Shown: positions 20,125 to 29,947, counted from the first letter of the stretch. The stretch: DNA of 64,000 nucleotides from JBKQHQ01 sp052148715 (GCA_052148715.1 JBKQHQ010000248.1:1-64000); one strand, 5' to 3'. Numbers and translations are program-made. The notes: generated by a model not told the origin, from the sequence alone.

Positions 20125-20904
20125 ATGAAGAAGCTGCTGCTTGGAACCGCAATGTCCCTGGCCGTGGTGGCTGGGGCTTTGGCCGCCGATCTGCCTCCAG
20201 CGCCCGCGCCCGCCCCGGTTTATAGTAAGGCCCCCCCGCCGGCCTACAATTGGACCGGGTTCTATATCGGCGGGAACGTGGGCGGAGCCTGGGGAAGCTT
20301 CGACCCGTCGACCTCGACAGGGATCTCCCCGACCGGATTTATTCCCGGCGACGTGACAATCATCAATGCCGCCGGAGCGCAAAGCATCAAGCCGAGCGGG
20401 TTCACCGGCGGCTTCGAGGCTGGCTACAACTTGCAGGCGGGCCCCGTCGTCTTCGGCATCGAAGGCGATATTGAATCGTTCCGCCTGAGCGGTAGCGCGA
20501 GCACCGCGGGCGCCCTTTTGGGTCCGATTGCCTACACACTTAATTCCTCAGCAAGCACGAGTTGGCTGGCCACCGCGCGTGGGCGTGTTGGCGTTGCGGC
20601 CAACAATTGGCTGTTCTTCGCTACAGGGGGCGCTGCATTCACCACTTTGAATGGCAACTTCTCGTTCAACGACGCTATCAGTGACACGGAGGCCGTTTCA
20701 TTCTCCAATAGCAAGACCGGCTACACCGTCGGCGGTGGTATCGAAGCGGGGCTATGGGGCCGATGGAGCGCCAAGGCCGAGTACCTCTATGTCGATTTCG
20801 GTACCGTAACTGCGACCGGCCTGGTCAATACAGGACCGGTGCTGACCCACAGCATCGACCTGAAGGCCAATATCGCGCGCGTCGGCCTCAACTATCGCTT
20901 CTGA
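20125..20904 (+). CDS. Omp25/RopB-like outer membrane beta-barrel protein 1
   Basis: 259 residues from the ATG at 20125 with GAGGGGAG upstream. A Sec signal peptide occupies residues 1-21 (MKKLLLGTAMSLAVVAGALAA, cleavage likely after ALA). A Pro-rich stretch (PAPAPAPVYSKAPPPA) follows, then an eight-strand porin-family barrel beginning NWTGFYIGGNVGGAWG and ending in the outer-membrane sorting signal VGLNYRF with terminal Phe. Related Omp25/Omp31 and RopB proteins are abundant rhizobial surface proteins. The next gene is a paralogue, and a third, broken relative lies at 58.5-58.9 kb. Confidence 0.88.
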   Translation: MKKLLLGTAMSLAVVAGALAADLPPAPAPAPVYSKAPPPAYNWTGFYIGGNVGGAWGSFDPSTSTGISPTGFIPGDVTIINAAGAQSIKPSGFTGGFEAGYNLQAGPVVFGIEGDIESFRLSGSASTAGALLGPIAYTLNSSASTSWLATARGRVGVAANNWLFFATGGAAFTTLNGNFSFNDAISDTEAVSFSNSKTGYTVGGGIEAGLWGRWSAKAEYLYVDFGTVTATGLVNTGPVLTHSIDLKANIARVGLNYRF

Positions 20905-20934
20905 TCGGTTCGGTAACCCTTTTGGGCTAGCTAG

Positions 20935-20964
20935 ACGAAGGGCCGACCCACGTCGGCCCTTCGT
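20935..20964 (+). terminator. Intrinsic terminator after porin 1
   Basis: A perfect 13-bp stem (ACGAAGGGCCGAC / GTCGGCCCTTCGT, 20935-20947 and 20952-20964) with loop CCAC lies 31 bp after the stop, followed by TCGTTAAGT. A nearly identical hairpin follows porin 2. Confidence 0.75.
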
Positions 20965-21294
20965 TCGTTAAGTCGACCCAGCGTGGCCCGCCTGGGGGGG
21001 GCTGGTTCCTCCGACCTTCTGGCGGTTTCCCGGTAGGGGTGAAAGGTTCCCAATTAGATCGGGAGCGTTGCATAAATATCACTCCGGTGGCGGGAAATGA
21101 TGCTAATATTATAAGCAGAATCAGTGCTCGGCGTACCGCGTCATCGAGGCCGCTTGCGGGGGTATCGGGTGCCCAATCAAGCATCGAAGGGCGTAGCAAG
21201 CCGGTGTCGCGTGTGCGCGGGGCGGTTTGCCCCAGATAAACAACTATCCCGCCGTCATCGCCCGGTGCCGGATCAACCCAGTGAGGAGGGTAAG
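20965..21294 (+). other. Intergenic region between the two porins
   Basis: 330 bp without a gene. An AT-rich patch near 21104-21116 (TAATATTATAAGC) is a plausible promoter core. The last bases (CCGGATCAACCC, then GTGAGGAGGG) match the leader of porin 1 and provide a strong Shine-Dalgarno sequence for porin 2. Confidence 0.5.
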
Positions 21295-22011
21295 ATGAAA
21301 AGGCTTCTGCTTGGAACTGTAATGTCGCTGGCGGTGATTGCTGGTGCCTCGGCTGCCGATCTGCGACCGGTACCAATGTACGGCAAAGCCCCGCCGCCAT
21401 TCATGAGCTGGACGGGCTGCTATATCGGCGCCAACGTCGGCGGCGGCTGGAGCGACTCGACGTATGCCGACGGAGTAACAGGACTGAGCGATGGGGGCTC
21501 CACTGGCGCGGGCGTCGTCGGCGGCGGCCAGCTTGGCTGCGATTATCAGGCCGGAGCCTTTGTGTTCGGGGTTCAGGGCATGTTCGATGGGACGAGCATG
21601 CAGACCACCGGTTCGAATGTGCTTGCCGGGCTGAACAACAACGACTTTATTCCCTGGCTTGCCACGGCAACGGGCCGCATCGGCTATACCGTGATGCCGA
21701 CGACGCTGCTCTACGTTAAGGGCGGCGCCGCTTGGGTGCACGACACGGTTACCGGAATAAATGCCGCGACCCTCGTGCCAGCGACCGGGGCAACTTATAC
21801 CCCCACCGGCTGGACGGTCGGAGGCGGAATCGAGCACATGTTTGCGCCGCATTGGTCGGTGTTTGTCGAATACGACTACATGGGCTTCGGCAACAGAGCG
21901 GTGAATTTCACGGCGCTGCCGGTACCGGCCAATGGAGCGACGTTCCCGGTCACCGCTTCCCAGAACGTGCAAATGGCCATCGTTGGCGTCAACTTCAAGT
22001 TCTGGTACTGA
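21295..22011 (+). CDS. Omp25/RopB-like outer membrane beta-barrel protein 2
   Basis: 238 residues from the ATG at 21295 (GAGGAGGG upstream). The signal peptide MKRLLLGTVMSLAVIAGASA is close to that of porin 1, followed by ADLRPVPMYGKAPPPFMSWTGCYIGANVGGGWSD. The barrel ends VGVNFKFWY, with an aromatic terminal residue. It contains two Cys (in WTGCYIG and LGCDYQAG) that are absent from porin 1 and may form a disulphide. This is a tandem paralogue, diverged beyond the signal region. Its role is an outer-membrane surface protein; ligand and channel properties are unknown. Confidence 0.87.
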   Translation: MKRLLLGTVMSLAVIAGASAADLRPVPMYGKAPPPFMSWTGCYIGANVGGGWSDSTYADGVTGLSDGGSTGAGVVGGGQLGCDYQAGAFVFGVQGMFDGTSMQTTGSNVLAGLNNNDFIPWLATATGRIGYTVMPTTLLYVKGGAAWVHDTVTGINAATLVPATGATYTPTGWTVGGGIEHMFAPHWSVFVEYDYMGFGNRAVNFTALPVPANGATFPVTASQNVQMAIVGVNFKFWY

Positions 22012-22409
22012 TCGAACAAAATTCCCAAGGGTCGGCATCGAGCCGGCCGTTGGTCGCAAGCAGAGTTCGTCGCGCGGCTTCCAAGGACGATCGGATCTGG
22101 GATTCGGCTTTTCGGGCAAGTTAGGGGGGATACGAAGGGTCGACGTAAGTCGGCCCTTCGTTCGTTGTGTGCCAGGCATGGCGTTGATGCTGGAGGTCAG
22201 AGTCCTCTGCGGGCCTTGATGATGGGCAGTGGTTTGCGCAACTCGGGCTCGTCAGTCTCCAAGCCGATCACGTCGCGCTGCAATCTGCTGAAAGCCGCCG
22301 AGTACGATGAGTACGCTCGGTGGTGTGGGAGGGGGGAAGCGCGAGGACCCGCCTACTCAATTCGTTGACAGGCGGAGGCCATTTCAGCGTGGCTCAGCCA
22401 AATATGCCC
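22012..22409 (+). other. Intergenic region porin 2 to comEC
   Basis: 398 bp between convergent genes. It contains the porin 2 terminator at 22132-22161. The remaining 248 bp to the comEC stop show no convincing gene, repeat or regulatory site. Confidence 0.5.
22132..22161 (+). terminator. Intrinsic terminator after porin 2
   Basis: A 13-bp stem (ACGAAGGGTCGAC / GTCGGCCCTTCGT) with one G-U pair and loop GTAA (22145-22148), followed by TCGTTGTGT. The right arm and downstream TCGTT are the same as in the porin 1 terminator. Confidence 0.7.
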
Positions 22410-24728
22410 TCAATCGACTGTCTCCAAATCGGCATCCGGCGCCGGAATGTCATGCGGCGCCGCCGGTGATCTAACAAGCTCGCCGCTCGCCGCCGCCTGG
22501 CCCTGCTCGCGCGCCGCCGGCGCCCAGGGGCGGTCGTAGCCGGCCGGCCGCACGGCTCGGGCCTCGAACCTATGCTCGACGCGGCGTAGCGCGATCGCCC
22601 CGTGGGCGCGCCACGCTTTGCGATCAACAACCGCCGCCGCACAATCGGCCGGCGCTTCGCGCGGGCTGAGGACGAGGACCGCGCGCCGGCAATCCTCGTC
22701 GAACGCCTCGGCCGACAAGGCAATGGCGACGATGCCGCCGTCGGCCAAGCGGCCGACGCACCCGGCCTCGTCGCACGCGATACCCGTGTGCAGATCGGGC
22801 TCGCTTCCGGTACGGGCATCCGCATCAGCCCCCAGCCAATCGCGCAGGGCAAAATTGTCAGCTCCCGTCCGAATGGCCGCGAGCCGGCCGTCCCGCCCAC
22901 GTATCGCGAAGGTTTGTCCGTCCGGCGCCACCAGGATGTCGGGTTGCGGCCAAGCGAGCGCCCAGAGGCTCGCGCCTATCATCAGGGCAGCCCCGCACCA
23001 GCGCAACGGCGTCTTGAGCAGACATACAATAATCAGGCCGGCGGTCCCGAGCAGCAAGGGCCCGGGCCCGAACGCGGCGATGCGGCCGACGGCGCCGGGT
23101 AGACCGGCCACAAAGGCGGCCACCGCGATCATCCAATCGAGGCCGCTGCCCATGAGCCGCCAGAAAAACCCGTCGAAGCCGAATGGCATCGCCAAAACGC
23201 CCGCAATGCCGGCGGGCATCACCCATGCCGACACGATCGGCATGGCCAGGAGATTAGCGACCACCCCGTAAGGCGCGAGGCGGTGAAAATGATAGGCAGC
23301 ATAGGGCGTGGTTGCGAGGCCCGCGACCAGCGAAGCGAGGATCAGGCTCACAACCTCCCGCCCACCCCAGAGGGCCATGCGGGCACCAAGTGACGTTTCT
23401 TTCTCCGGCCGCATCCACGGCAAGCCTCCTTGATACAAGGAGATCAAGGCGAGGGTGGCAGCAAACGACATCTGAAAGCTCGGATGCACCACGGCTTCGG
23501 GCGCCAAAAGCAGCACCGCGAGCGCCGCAAGCGCGATCGTTCGAAAGGTCAGCGCGCGTCGATCCGCCATCACGCCGATGAGGACGATGCCAATCATAAT
23601 GAACGAGCGTTGGGTGGCGACCTCGGCCCCCGACAGCAGCAGATAGAATGCGGCGGCCGCGAAGGCGGCAAGTGCGGCCCATTTCTTGATCGGGTACCGC
23701 AGCGCAATCGCCGGAACGAGTGCCAAGCCAGCGCGGATGACGAAGAACACGATGCCCGCCACCACGGCCATGTGATAGCCGGAGATCGACAGCACATGCG
23801 CGAGGCTCGATACATACATCGCGTCGTTGACGGGTGCGGTGAGCGCGTCGCGCTTGCCGGTGATCACGGCCGAGGCGATCGATCCCACGTCGCCCGGCAG
23901 CACGGCACGAATGCGGCTGTCGATCGCGTCACGCAGACCGGCGATCGCGGATGCATAGCGCAGCCACCCGCTCGCGGGCACCGGGGCGTTCGCGCTCTTG
24001 ATCGCGCCAAGCACCACGCCCGAGGCGCCGATCTGCTGGAAGTACAGCCCGCGCGCGTATTCATAGCCGCCGGGCCGCAGCGGCTCGAGCGGCGGCCGCA
24101 GCCGCGCCTTCAGCGCGACGAATGTGCCGACCGGCGGTGCCTTGCCCCGGCGCACTGAGAGACGCACGCGCTCCGGTCTTTGCTCGAGCCGCGCGCCCTC
24201 GATCTCCTGCGCGCGCACGACGATGCGATCGCTCCGCTCAAGCTCCTCGCGCGTTTCGACGAAGCCGGTGAGCCGCACATCATAGGCCGGCCGCTGCAGG
24301 ATCGGATGAGCCAGTAAGGCGGCCTTCAGCGTCGCGGTTGCAAAACCCGCCGCCGCGGCCGCGGCCCCCATCAGCAACACAAGTGCGACGGCGTGTCGCC
24401 GCGCGAGGAACACCGCCGCAATGCTGCCGGCGCTCAGACCGCATGCCGCCCACCCGATCGGCTCGTGGTCCGCGGTGAAATAGAGGACGATGCCAAGTCC
24501 GTAGGCGATCGGCAGCCACGGAAACAGCCGTCCCGGCCCGACCTCGACGGCAACCCATGCGCGGATCTGTTGTGCCGCGGCACGGGCAAATTCCGCCAAG
24601 GCTGAGGGCCAAACCGGCGCGAGCCGTCGCCTCGTGGCCGCGATGGTCGGCGGCCACGCTTGGACCTGTCCTTGCTGCCTGCCGCGCCCGGCCAATCGCG
24701 TCGCGCCCCCTCGCCGCGAGCGGTCCAT
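22410..24728 (-). CDS. comEC: ComEC/Rec2 family competence protein, DNA-uptake channel
   Basis: 772 residues. N-terminal membrane segments and a DUF4131-like soluble region (about 110-240, VRLTGFVETREELERSDRIVVRAQE) precede the Competence domain (about 280-560: GDVGSIASAVITGKRDALTAPVNDAMYVSSLAHVLSISGYHMAVVAG). ComEC forms the inner-membrane channel for single-stranded DNA in natural transformation. The C-terminal region (about 600-740) has no HxHxDH metallo-beta-lactamase motif, so the nuclease-like domain is degenerate or replaced. It is divergent from gltX. In rhizobia this gene is often present without proven competence. Confidence 0.88.
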   Translation of the reverse strand: MDRSRRGGATRLAGRGRQQGQVQAWPPTIAATRRRLAPVWPSALAEFARAAAQQIRAWVAVEVGPGRLFPWLPIAYGLGIVLYFTADHEPIGWAACGLSAGSIAAVFLARRHAVALVLLMGAAAAAAGFATATLKAALLAHPILQRPAYDVRLTGFVETREELERSDRIVVRAQEIEGARLEQRPERVRLSVRRGKAPPVGTFVALKARLRPPLEPLRPGGYEYARGLYFQQIGASGVVLGAIKSANAPVPASGWLRYASAIAGLRDAIDSRIRAVLPGDVGSIASAVITGKRDALTAPVNDAMYVSSLAHVLSISGYHMAVVAGIVFFVIRAGLALVPAIALRYPIKKWAALAAFAAAAFYLLLSGAEVATQRSFIMIGIVLIGVMADRRALTFRTIALAALAVLLLAPEAVVHPSFQMSFAATLALISLYQGGLPWMRPEKETSLGARMALWGGREVVSLILASLVAGLATTPYAAYHFHRLAPYGVVANLLAMPIVSAWVMPAGIAGVLAMPFGFDGFFWRLMGSGLDWMIAVAAFVAGLPGAVGRIAAFGPGPLLLGTAGLIIVCLLKTPLRWCGAALMIGASLWALAWPQPDILVAPDGQTFAIRGRDGRLAAIRTGADNFALRDWLGADADARTGSEPDLHTGIACDEAGCVGRLADGGIVAIALSAEAFDEDCRRAVLVLSPREAPADCAAAVVDRKAWRAHGAIALRRVEHRFEARAVRPAGYDRPWAPAAREQGQAAASGELVRSPAAPHDIPAPDADLETVD

Positions 24729-24868
24729 CGCAATCAGCCGTTATTCTATACCAAAATACCAGCAAAGGCATTGCCTTCTGCTCGGCAGTCGGCTCGGTGC
24801 TACACCTCGACGGTGTCGCGTGGTACAGCCGCGCTGCCGCCCACGCTTCCTGCGAATTTGGTTAGGAA

Positions 24869-26302
24869 ATGACTGAGATCATCACCCGTTTCGCTCCGTC
24901 GCCAACCGGCTTTTTACACATCGGCGGTGCACGCACGGCGCTGTTCAATTGGCTCTATGCCCGTGGCCGTGGCGGCAAGATGTTGCTTCGGATCGAGGAC
25001 ACCGACCGTGAACGCTCGACGAAAGCCGCGATCGACGCCATTCTCGATGGGCTTACCTGGCTCGGTGTGAACTGGGACGGGGACGCCATTTACCAGTTTG
25101 CGCGCGCGGCGCGGCATCGCGAGGTGGCCGAGCAATTATTGGCCGCAGGCAAGGCCTATTATTGCTACGCGTCCCCGCTGGAGCTCGAGGAAATGCGCGA
25201 GGCGGCACGGCGCGAAGGCCGGTCGATGCGCTATGACGGCCGCTGGCGCGACCGCGATCCCAAAGAAGCTCCGCTCGGTGTCAAGCCGGTGATCCGCCTC
25301 AAGGCGCCCATGACAGGCGAGACCGTGATCGACGACCAGGTTCAGGGGCGCGTCGTTTGGCAGAACGAAAATCTCGACGATCTGGTGCTGCTGCGCGCGG
25401 ACGGCACACCGACCTACATGCACGCGGTCGTCGTCGATGACCATGATATGGGCGTCACCCATGTCATCCGCGGTGACGACCATCTGACCAACGGCGCCCG
25501 GCAAAAGCAGATCTACGAGGCCTTGGGTTGGGACGTGCCGGTGATGGCGCATATTCCGCTGATCCACGGACCGGACGGAGCCAAGCTATCCAAGCGTCAC
25601 GGAGCGCTGGGAGTCGATGCCTACCGCGCGATGGGCTACTTGCCGGCCGCGATGCGCAACTATTTGGTGCGGCTTGGTTGGAGCCACGGCGATCAGGAGA
25701 TCTTCTCCACGGACGAGATGATCGAATTCTTCGACTTGCCGCAAATTGGGCGATCGGCTGCTCGGTTCGATTTGGCCAAGCTCGACAATCTCAACGGGCA
25801 CTACATACGCCAGAGCTCCGATGCCGATCTTATGCGAGCGATCGACCAGCTTTTGCCCCACATCCCAGGGGGTGCCGCACTCACCGCCAAGCTGACGCCG
25901 CCGGTTCGCGCCAAGCTCGTTGCCGCCATGCCGGAGCTTAAGCAGCGGGCAAAGACCCTGATCGAGCTTCTCGACAGTGCCCACTTCATCTTCGCCGAGC
26001 ATCCAATCCCGCTCGATGACAGGGCAGCCGCATTGCTGACCGAGGAGGCGCGAACGATGCTTGGTGCCCTGGTCGAGGAGCTGCAGCGCGTCGAGCCGTG
26101 GACAGCGGAGGCGACCGAGCAGGCGGTGCGCGATTTTGCGACGCGATTCGGCTTGAAGCTCGGGGCGGTAGCCCAGCCCTTGCGCGCGGCGCTGACCGGC
26201 CGCACGACCTCGCCCGGCATCTTCGACGTGCTTGCCGTGCTCGGCCCATCGGAAAGCCTGTCACGATTGCGCGATCAGGCCAGCCAGACACGCGCGAGCT
26301 AA
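24869..26302 (+). CDS. gltX: Glutamate--tRNA ligase
   Basis: 477 residues. It charges tRNA(Glu). This is a class I synthetase: the HIGH-type motif is FAPSPTGFLHIGGARTALFNW (about 7-27) and the KMSKS-type motif is GAKLSKRHG (about 240). LLRIEDTDRERS, with the substrate-binding Asp, is typical. The C-terminal helical anticodon-binding region ends around IFDVLAVLGPSESLSRL. RBS-like AGGAA directly precedes the ATG. It may be discriminating or non-discriminating; this cannot be decided by eye. It is divergent from comEC and 184 bp before gltA. Confidence 0.95.
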   Translation: MTEIITRFAPSPTGFLHIGGARTALFNWLYARGRGGKMLLRIEDTDRERSTKAAIDAILDGLTWLGVNWDGDAIYQFARAARHREVAEQLLAAGKAYYCYASPLELEEMREAARREGRSMRYDGRWRDRDPKEAPLGVKPVIRLKAPMTGETVIDDQVQGRVVWQNENLDDLVLLRADGTPTYMHAVVVDDHDMGVTHVIRGDDHLTNGARQKQIYEALGWDVPVMAHIPLIHGPDGAKLSKRHGALGVDAYRAMGYLPAAMRNYLVRLGWSHGDQEIFSTDEMIEFFDLPQIGRSAARFDLAKLDNLNGHYIRQSSDADLMRAIDQLLPHIPGGAALTAKLTPPVRAKLVAAMPELKQRAKTLIELLDSAHFIFAEHPIPLDDRAAALLTEEARTMLGALVEELQRVEPWTAEATEQAVRDFATRFGLKLGAVAQPLRAALTGRTTSPGIFDVLAVLGPSESLSRLRDQASQTRAS

Positions 26303-26486
26303 TATCTTGAAGGATGGCAATCCGTTAGCGTCGGCGGCGGACAGCCAAAGTCGGTAGGCGTTCCATCTTGCAGCGCACAGGTGGATGGGCTACGCACGGC
26401 GTCGGATCTCGTTGCGCGGGTCACAGAGCAACGCGTTTGGCCTTTGTGGCCGCGAGATTTGGCCGCCTTTACGAGGATTGAGGACA

Positions 26487-27797
26487 ATGGACGCAACCAC
26501 GGGCGCCAAGGCGAAGACCGGCACCATCACCGTCGGCAATAAGAGCTGGGATTTTCCGCTTTACCCCGGAACGATCGGACCGGAGGTGATCGACATCGCC
26601 AAGCTATACGCCAGCACCGGGATGTTCACCTATGATCCCGGCTTCACGTCGACGGCGAGCTGCGAGTCGAAGATCACCTATATCGACGGCGACGAAGGCG
26701 TCCTCCTCTACCGCGGCTATCCGATCGAGCAATTGGCCGAGAACGGCGACTTTCTCGAGACTTGTTACCTGCTGCTCTACGGCGAGCTGCCGACGCCGAC
26801 ACAGAAGGCGGATTTCGACTACCGGGTGAGCCGGCACACCATGGTGCACGAGCAGATGACCCGTTTCTTCCAGGGCTTCCGCCGCGATGCCCATCCCATG
26901 GCGGTGATGGTCGGCTGCGTCGGGGCGCTGTCGGCCTTCTATCACGACTCGACCGACATCTCCGATCCGTTTCAGCGGATGGTCGCCTCCATTCGCATGA
27001 TCGCCAAGATGCCTACGCTGGCGGCGATGGCCTACAAATATTCGATCGGCCAGCCCTTCGTCTATCCGAAGAACGACCTCGACTACGCCACCAACTTCCT
27101 GCGCATGTGCTTCGCGGTTCCGTGTGAGGAGTTCAAGCCGAACCCGGTGCTCGCCCGCGCGATGGACCGGATCTTCATTCTGCATGCCGACCATGAGCAG
27201 AACGCGTCGACCTCGACCGTGCGGCTTGCCGGCTCGACCGGCGCCAATCCGTTTGCTTGCATCGCGGCCGGGGTGGCCTGCCTTTGGGGCCCGGCGCATG
27301 GCGGCGCCAATGAAGCCGCGCTGCAGATGTTGGGCGAGATCGGCACCGCCGATCGCATCCCGGAATTCGTCCGGCGCGCGAAGGACAAGAACGACTCGTT
27401 CCGACTCATGGGTTTCGGGCATCGAGTCTACAAGCACTATGATCCGCGCGCCAAGATCATGCAGAAGACCTGTCACGAGGTCCTGAACGAGCTCGGCCAC
27501 AAGGATGACCCGTTGCTCGAAGTGGCGCTTGAGCTCGAGCGCGTGGCATTACACGACGAGTATTTCCTCGAGAAGAAGCTCTATCCGAATATCGACTTCT
27601 ATTCGGGCATCACCCTCAAGGCGATGGGCTTTCCGACATCGATGTTCACCGTTCTCTTCGCCCTCGCGCGCACGGTCGGCTGGATCGCGCAATGGAAAGA
27701 GATGATCGAGGATCCGCAGCAGAAGATCGGCCGCCCCCGCCAGCTCTATACTGGGGCACCACGCCGCGAATATACGCCCATATCTCGGCGCAAGTGA
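26487..27797 (+). CDS. gltA: Citrate synthase, type II
   Basis: 436 residues from the ATG at 26487 (GAGGATTGAGGACA upstream). The frame is open further upstream but not family-like. It condenses acetyl-CoA and oxaloacetate. The conserved residues of the hexameric proteobacterial type are seen: His in WGPAHGGANEAAL, His in MGFGHRVYKHYDPRA, and Asp in LYPNIDFYSG. The N-terminal segment (SWDFPLYPGTIGPEVIDIAKLYA) is the small NADH-related domain of type II enzymes. It converges on lpxB, as is usual in Rhizobiales. Confidence 0.96.
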   Translation: MDATTGAKAKTGTITVGNKSWDFPLYPGTIGPEVIDIAKLYASTGMFTYDPGFTSTASCESKITYIDGDEGVLLYRGYPIEQLAENGDFLETCYLLLYGELPTPTQKADFDYRVSRHTMVHEQMTRFFQGFRRDAHPMAVMVGCVGALSAFYHDSTDISDPFQRMVASIRMIAKMPTLAAMAYKYSIGQPFVYPKNDLDYATNFLRMCFAVPCEEFKPNPVLARAMDRIFILHADHEQNASTSTVRLAGSTGANPFACIAAGVACLWGPAHGGANEAALQMLGEIGTADRIPEFVRRAKDKNDSFRLMGFGHRVYKHYDPRAKIMQKTCHEVLNELGHKDDPLLEVALELERVALHDEYFLEKKLYPNIDFYSGITLKAMGFPTSMFTVLFALARTVGWIAQWKEMIEDPQQKIGRPRQLYTGAPRREYTPISRRK

Positions 27798-27839
27798 TCC
27801 GCGGAGCGTCGGCGTCGATCCATCGCATAGCTGCCGATC

Positions 27840-29060
27840 TTATCGAAACGCCGGTAACGAGCCGTTGTGCGTCGGTGCTCGATCCGCGACCGAGAGCACG
27901 ACTTCCGCGGCACGCTCGCTGGGCGAAAGCGTGCCTACTCCCATAAGGAGGTCAAGACGCGCAAACGCTTCAAGTTGGCGTCGCCGTTCAGGCGTATCGC
28001 CAAGAATCGCATCGAGCGCAGGGGCGAGCTTGTCGGGCCTGCAATCAAACTGAAGGAATTCCGGCACCACGCTTTCCCCGAGCACCAGATTGGCCAGAAT
28101 AACTGACGGGACACGTATCAGGCAGCGCGCGACGCCATATTCGAACAGCGAGAGCCGATATGCCGCGACTGTCGGCACGCCCGCAAGCGCCAATTCTAGG
28201 GTCACGGTCCCTGAAGCTGCCAACGCCGCCCGCGCCACGCGAAAGGCCGCGTGCTTCTCGGCCGGATCGGTCACTATCCTCGGACGGACCGTCCAATCGG
28301 CTGTCGCACCGGCGAGACGATCGGCCAAGTGAGGCAGCGTCGGCAGGACCAAGTCGATTGAACCTGCGCGCCGTGCTACGAGCGCCAGAGCCTCGCCGAA
28401 GGGGCCCAGAAGACGCCGGAGTTCACCGCTGCGGCTTCCAGGTAGCACGAGCACGATAGGCGGGTCGGCGAATCGCCGCTCTTGCTCGGCCGAATTGGGT
28501 CGCAGGCCTGAAATTTCTTCAATCAGCGGATGCCCGACATAACTGCAAGGCGGGCCGCCGAGCCGCGCGTGCTCCGCCGGCTCAAATGGCAGCAATGCCA
28601 GGAGGTGATCGACGTACGCGCGCATGGCCCGCGCCCGCCCCGGCCGCCACGCCCACACGGTTGGCGAGACATAGTCCACGATCGGAATATCCGGCGCCAC
28701 AGCGCGCACACGGCGGGCTACCCGGTGTGTGAAATCCGGGCTGTCGATGATTACGAGGACGTCGGGCCGCGCGGCGATCACCGCCGCTACCGTGGCGCGG
28801 ATACGGCGCAGGATCGCCGGTACCCGTCGGGGAATGGCGGCGATGCCGATGATCGACAAATCATCAATTGGAAACAGGCTCGCAAGCCCGGCCGCTCGCA
28901 TGGCGCTGCCGCCGACGCCGCTGAACTCGGGCGCAACGTCGGTGCGCTGGATAAGCGCACGCATCAGCGCGGCGCCGAGCCGATCGCCGGAGGCTTCGGC
29001 AGCGACGATGAATATCCGCAGCCGCCGGCCGACTCCTTCTACCGGCGGCGGCGCGTTCAC
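27840..29060 (-). CDS. lpxB: Lipid-A-disaccharide synthase
   Basis: 406 residues from a GTG at 29060 that overlaps the lpxI stop (GTGA). It is a GT19 glycosyltransferase joining UDP-diacylglucosamine and lipid X into the lipid A disaccharide. Motifs are IFIVAAEASGDRLGA, FSGVGGSAMRAAG, VDYVSPTVWAWRPGRARAM, the CSYVGHPLIEE loop, LVLPGSRSGELRRLLG and ALAASGTVTLELALAGVP. It is last in the lpxD-fabZ-lpxA-lpxI-lpxB run, and the only gltA-side gene is convergent. Confidence 0.95.
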   Translation of the reverse strand: MNAPPPVEGVGRRLRIFIVAAEASGDRLGAALMRALIQRTDVAPEFSGVGGSAMRAAGLASLFPIDDLSIIGIAAIPRRVPAILRRIRATVAAVIAARPDVLVIIDSPDFTHRVARRVRAVAPDIPIVDYVSPTVWAWRPGRARAMRAYVDHLLALLPFEPAEHARLGGPPCSYVGHPLIEEISGLRPNSAEQERRFADPPIVLVLPGSRSGELRRLLGPFGEALALVARRAGSIDLVLPTLPHLADRLAGATADWTVRPRIVTDPAEKHAAFRVARAALAASGTVTLELALAGVPTVAAYRLSLFEYGVARCLIRVPSVILANLVLGESVVPEFLQFDCRPDKLAPALDAILGDTPERRRQLEAFARLDLLMGVGTLSPSERAAEVVLSVADRAPTHNGSLPAFR

Positions 29061-29941
29061 GACGCATTTCCGGCGTCGTTGACTCCGACAACGAAGACGT
29101 CGTGCCGATCGGCGGCGGCGATAATGTCTTGCGGCTCGGCCACGATTGCTTCTCCGGCAAGCACCGCGAGACCCCCGAGGCCGGCCCGCGCAACGCCTTC
29201 CACCGTTCTCGGGCCGATCGACGGCAGATCAAACCGGCGGTCTTGCTGAGGCTTGGCCGCCTTGACGAGCACACCCATGCCGGCCGCAACGCGGATGCGC
29301 CCGAGCCCGCGCAGCTCGGCGATGTGATCCAGCATGAGATCCGTGCCATCGGCTGCCTCGACCGCCAACACGCGCGCCTGCGCAATCACGACGGCTTGCC
29401 CGACATCGAAGGGGCCGATGGCGCGCAGGAAGGCAATCCCGAGCTTGATGTCAGCCCTCTGCTCTTCGGAAGGCGCGCGACGCCCGAATGCACCCTCCGG
29501 CGCCAAGATCTGCGGAGCCACCTCGTGCGCGCCGACCAAGCGAAAGCCGTGCTCCTCGAATATCTTGCCGATGCCGGAAAGCAGATGGTCGTCGCCACCG
29601 CGGAAAGTCCGAATGATGCGGGGGAGGAGCCGCAACGTCAGGAGATCGAGCCGGATCTGAGGGATCGCCGGCCGCACCAGAGTTCCGACAAAGACGATGT
29701 CGCGGCACTGGGCCTCGCGCGCCAATCGCCGCAACCGCCCAAATTGGCCCAAGGCGACCCAATGATGCGGGTAGCGCGCCACGGCCCCGGCATCCGCAAA
29801 CCCGGTGATGGCCAGCAGGACGACGGGCCTGCCGTTCGCAATTGCCGCGTCGGCGACAGTATAAGGAAGCGATCCGCCGCCGCAGATGATGCCGAGCGGG
29901 CCGCGGGTGTCGGACGCGACATCGATGCTGCCCGCCGCCAT
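29057..29941 (-). CDS. lpxI: UDP-2,3-diacylglucosamine pyrophosphatase LpxI (DUF1009)
   Basis: 294 residues. LpxI is the alphaproteobacterial replacement for LpxH. It hydrolyses UDP-2,3-diacylglucosamine to lipid X, the substrate of LpxB. The N-terminal domain starts GPLGIICGGGSLPYTVADAAIANGR, and the DUF1009 core includes GAHEVAPQILAPEGAFG, GQAVVIAQARVLAVEAADGTD, VKAAKPQQDRRFDLPSIGPRTV and LAVLAGEAIV. The position between lpxA and lpxB and the 4-bp overlap with lpxB support the assignment. Confidence 0.93.
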   Translation of the reverse strand: MAAGSIDVASDTRGPLGIICGGGSLPYTVADAAIANGRPVVLLAITGFADAGAVARYPHHWVALGQFGRLRRLAREAQCRDIVFVGTLVRPAIPQIRLDLLTLRLLPRIIRTFRGGDDHLLSGIGKIFEEHGFRLVGAHEVAPQILAPEGAFGRRAPSEEQRADIKLGIAFLRAIGPFDVGQAVVIAQARVLAVEAADGTDLMLDHIAELRGLGRIRVAAGMGVLVKAAKPQQDRRFDLPSIGPRTVEGVARAGLGGLAVLAGEAIVAEPQDIIAAADRHDVFVVGVNDAGNAS

Positions 29942-29947
29942 CCCACG

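Noticed and set aside
22298..22320. Weak inverted repeat in the porin 2 to comEC gap
   Set aside because: Only five paired bases with a long loop; not distinguishable from chance in GC-rich DNA.
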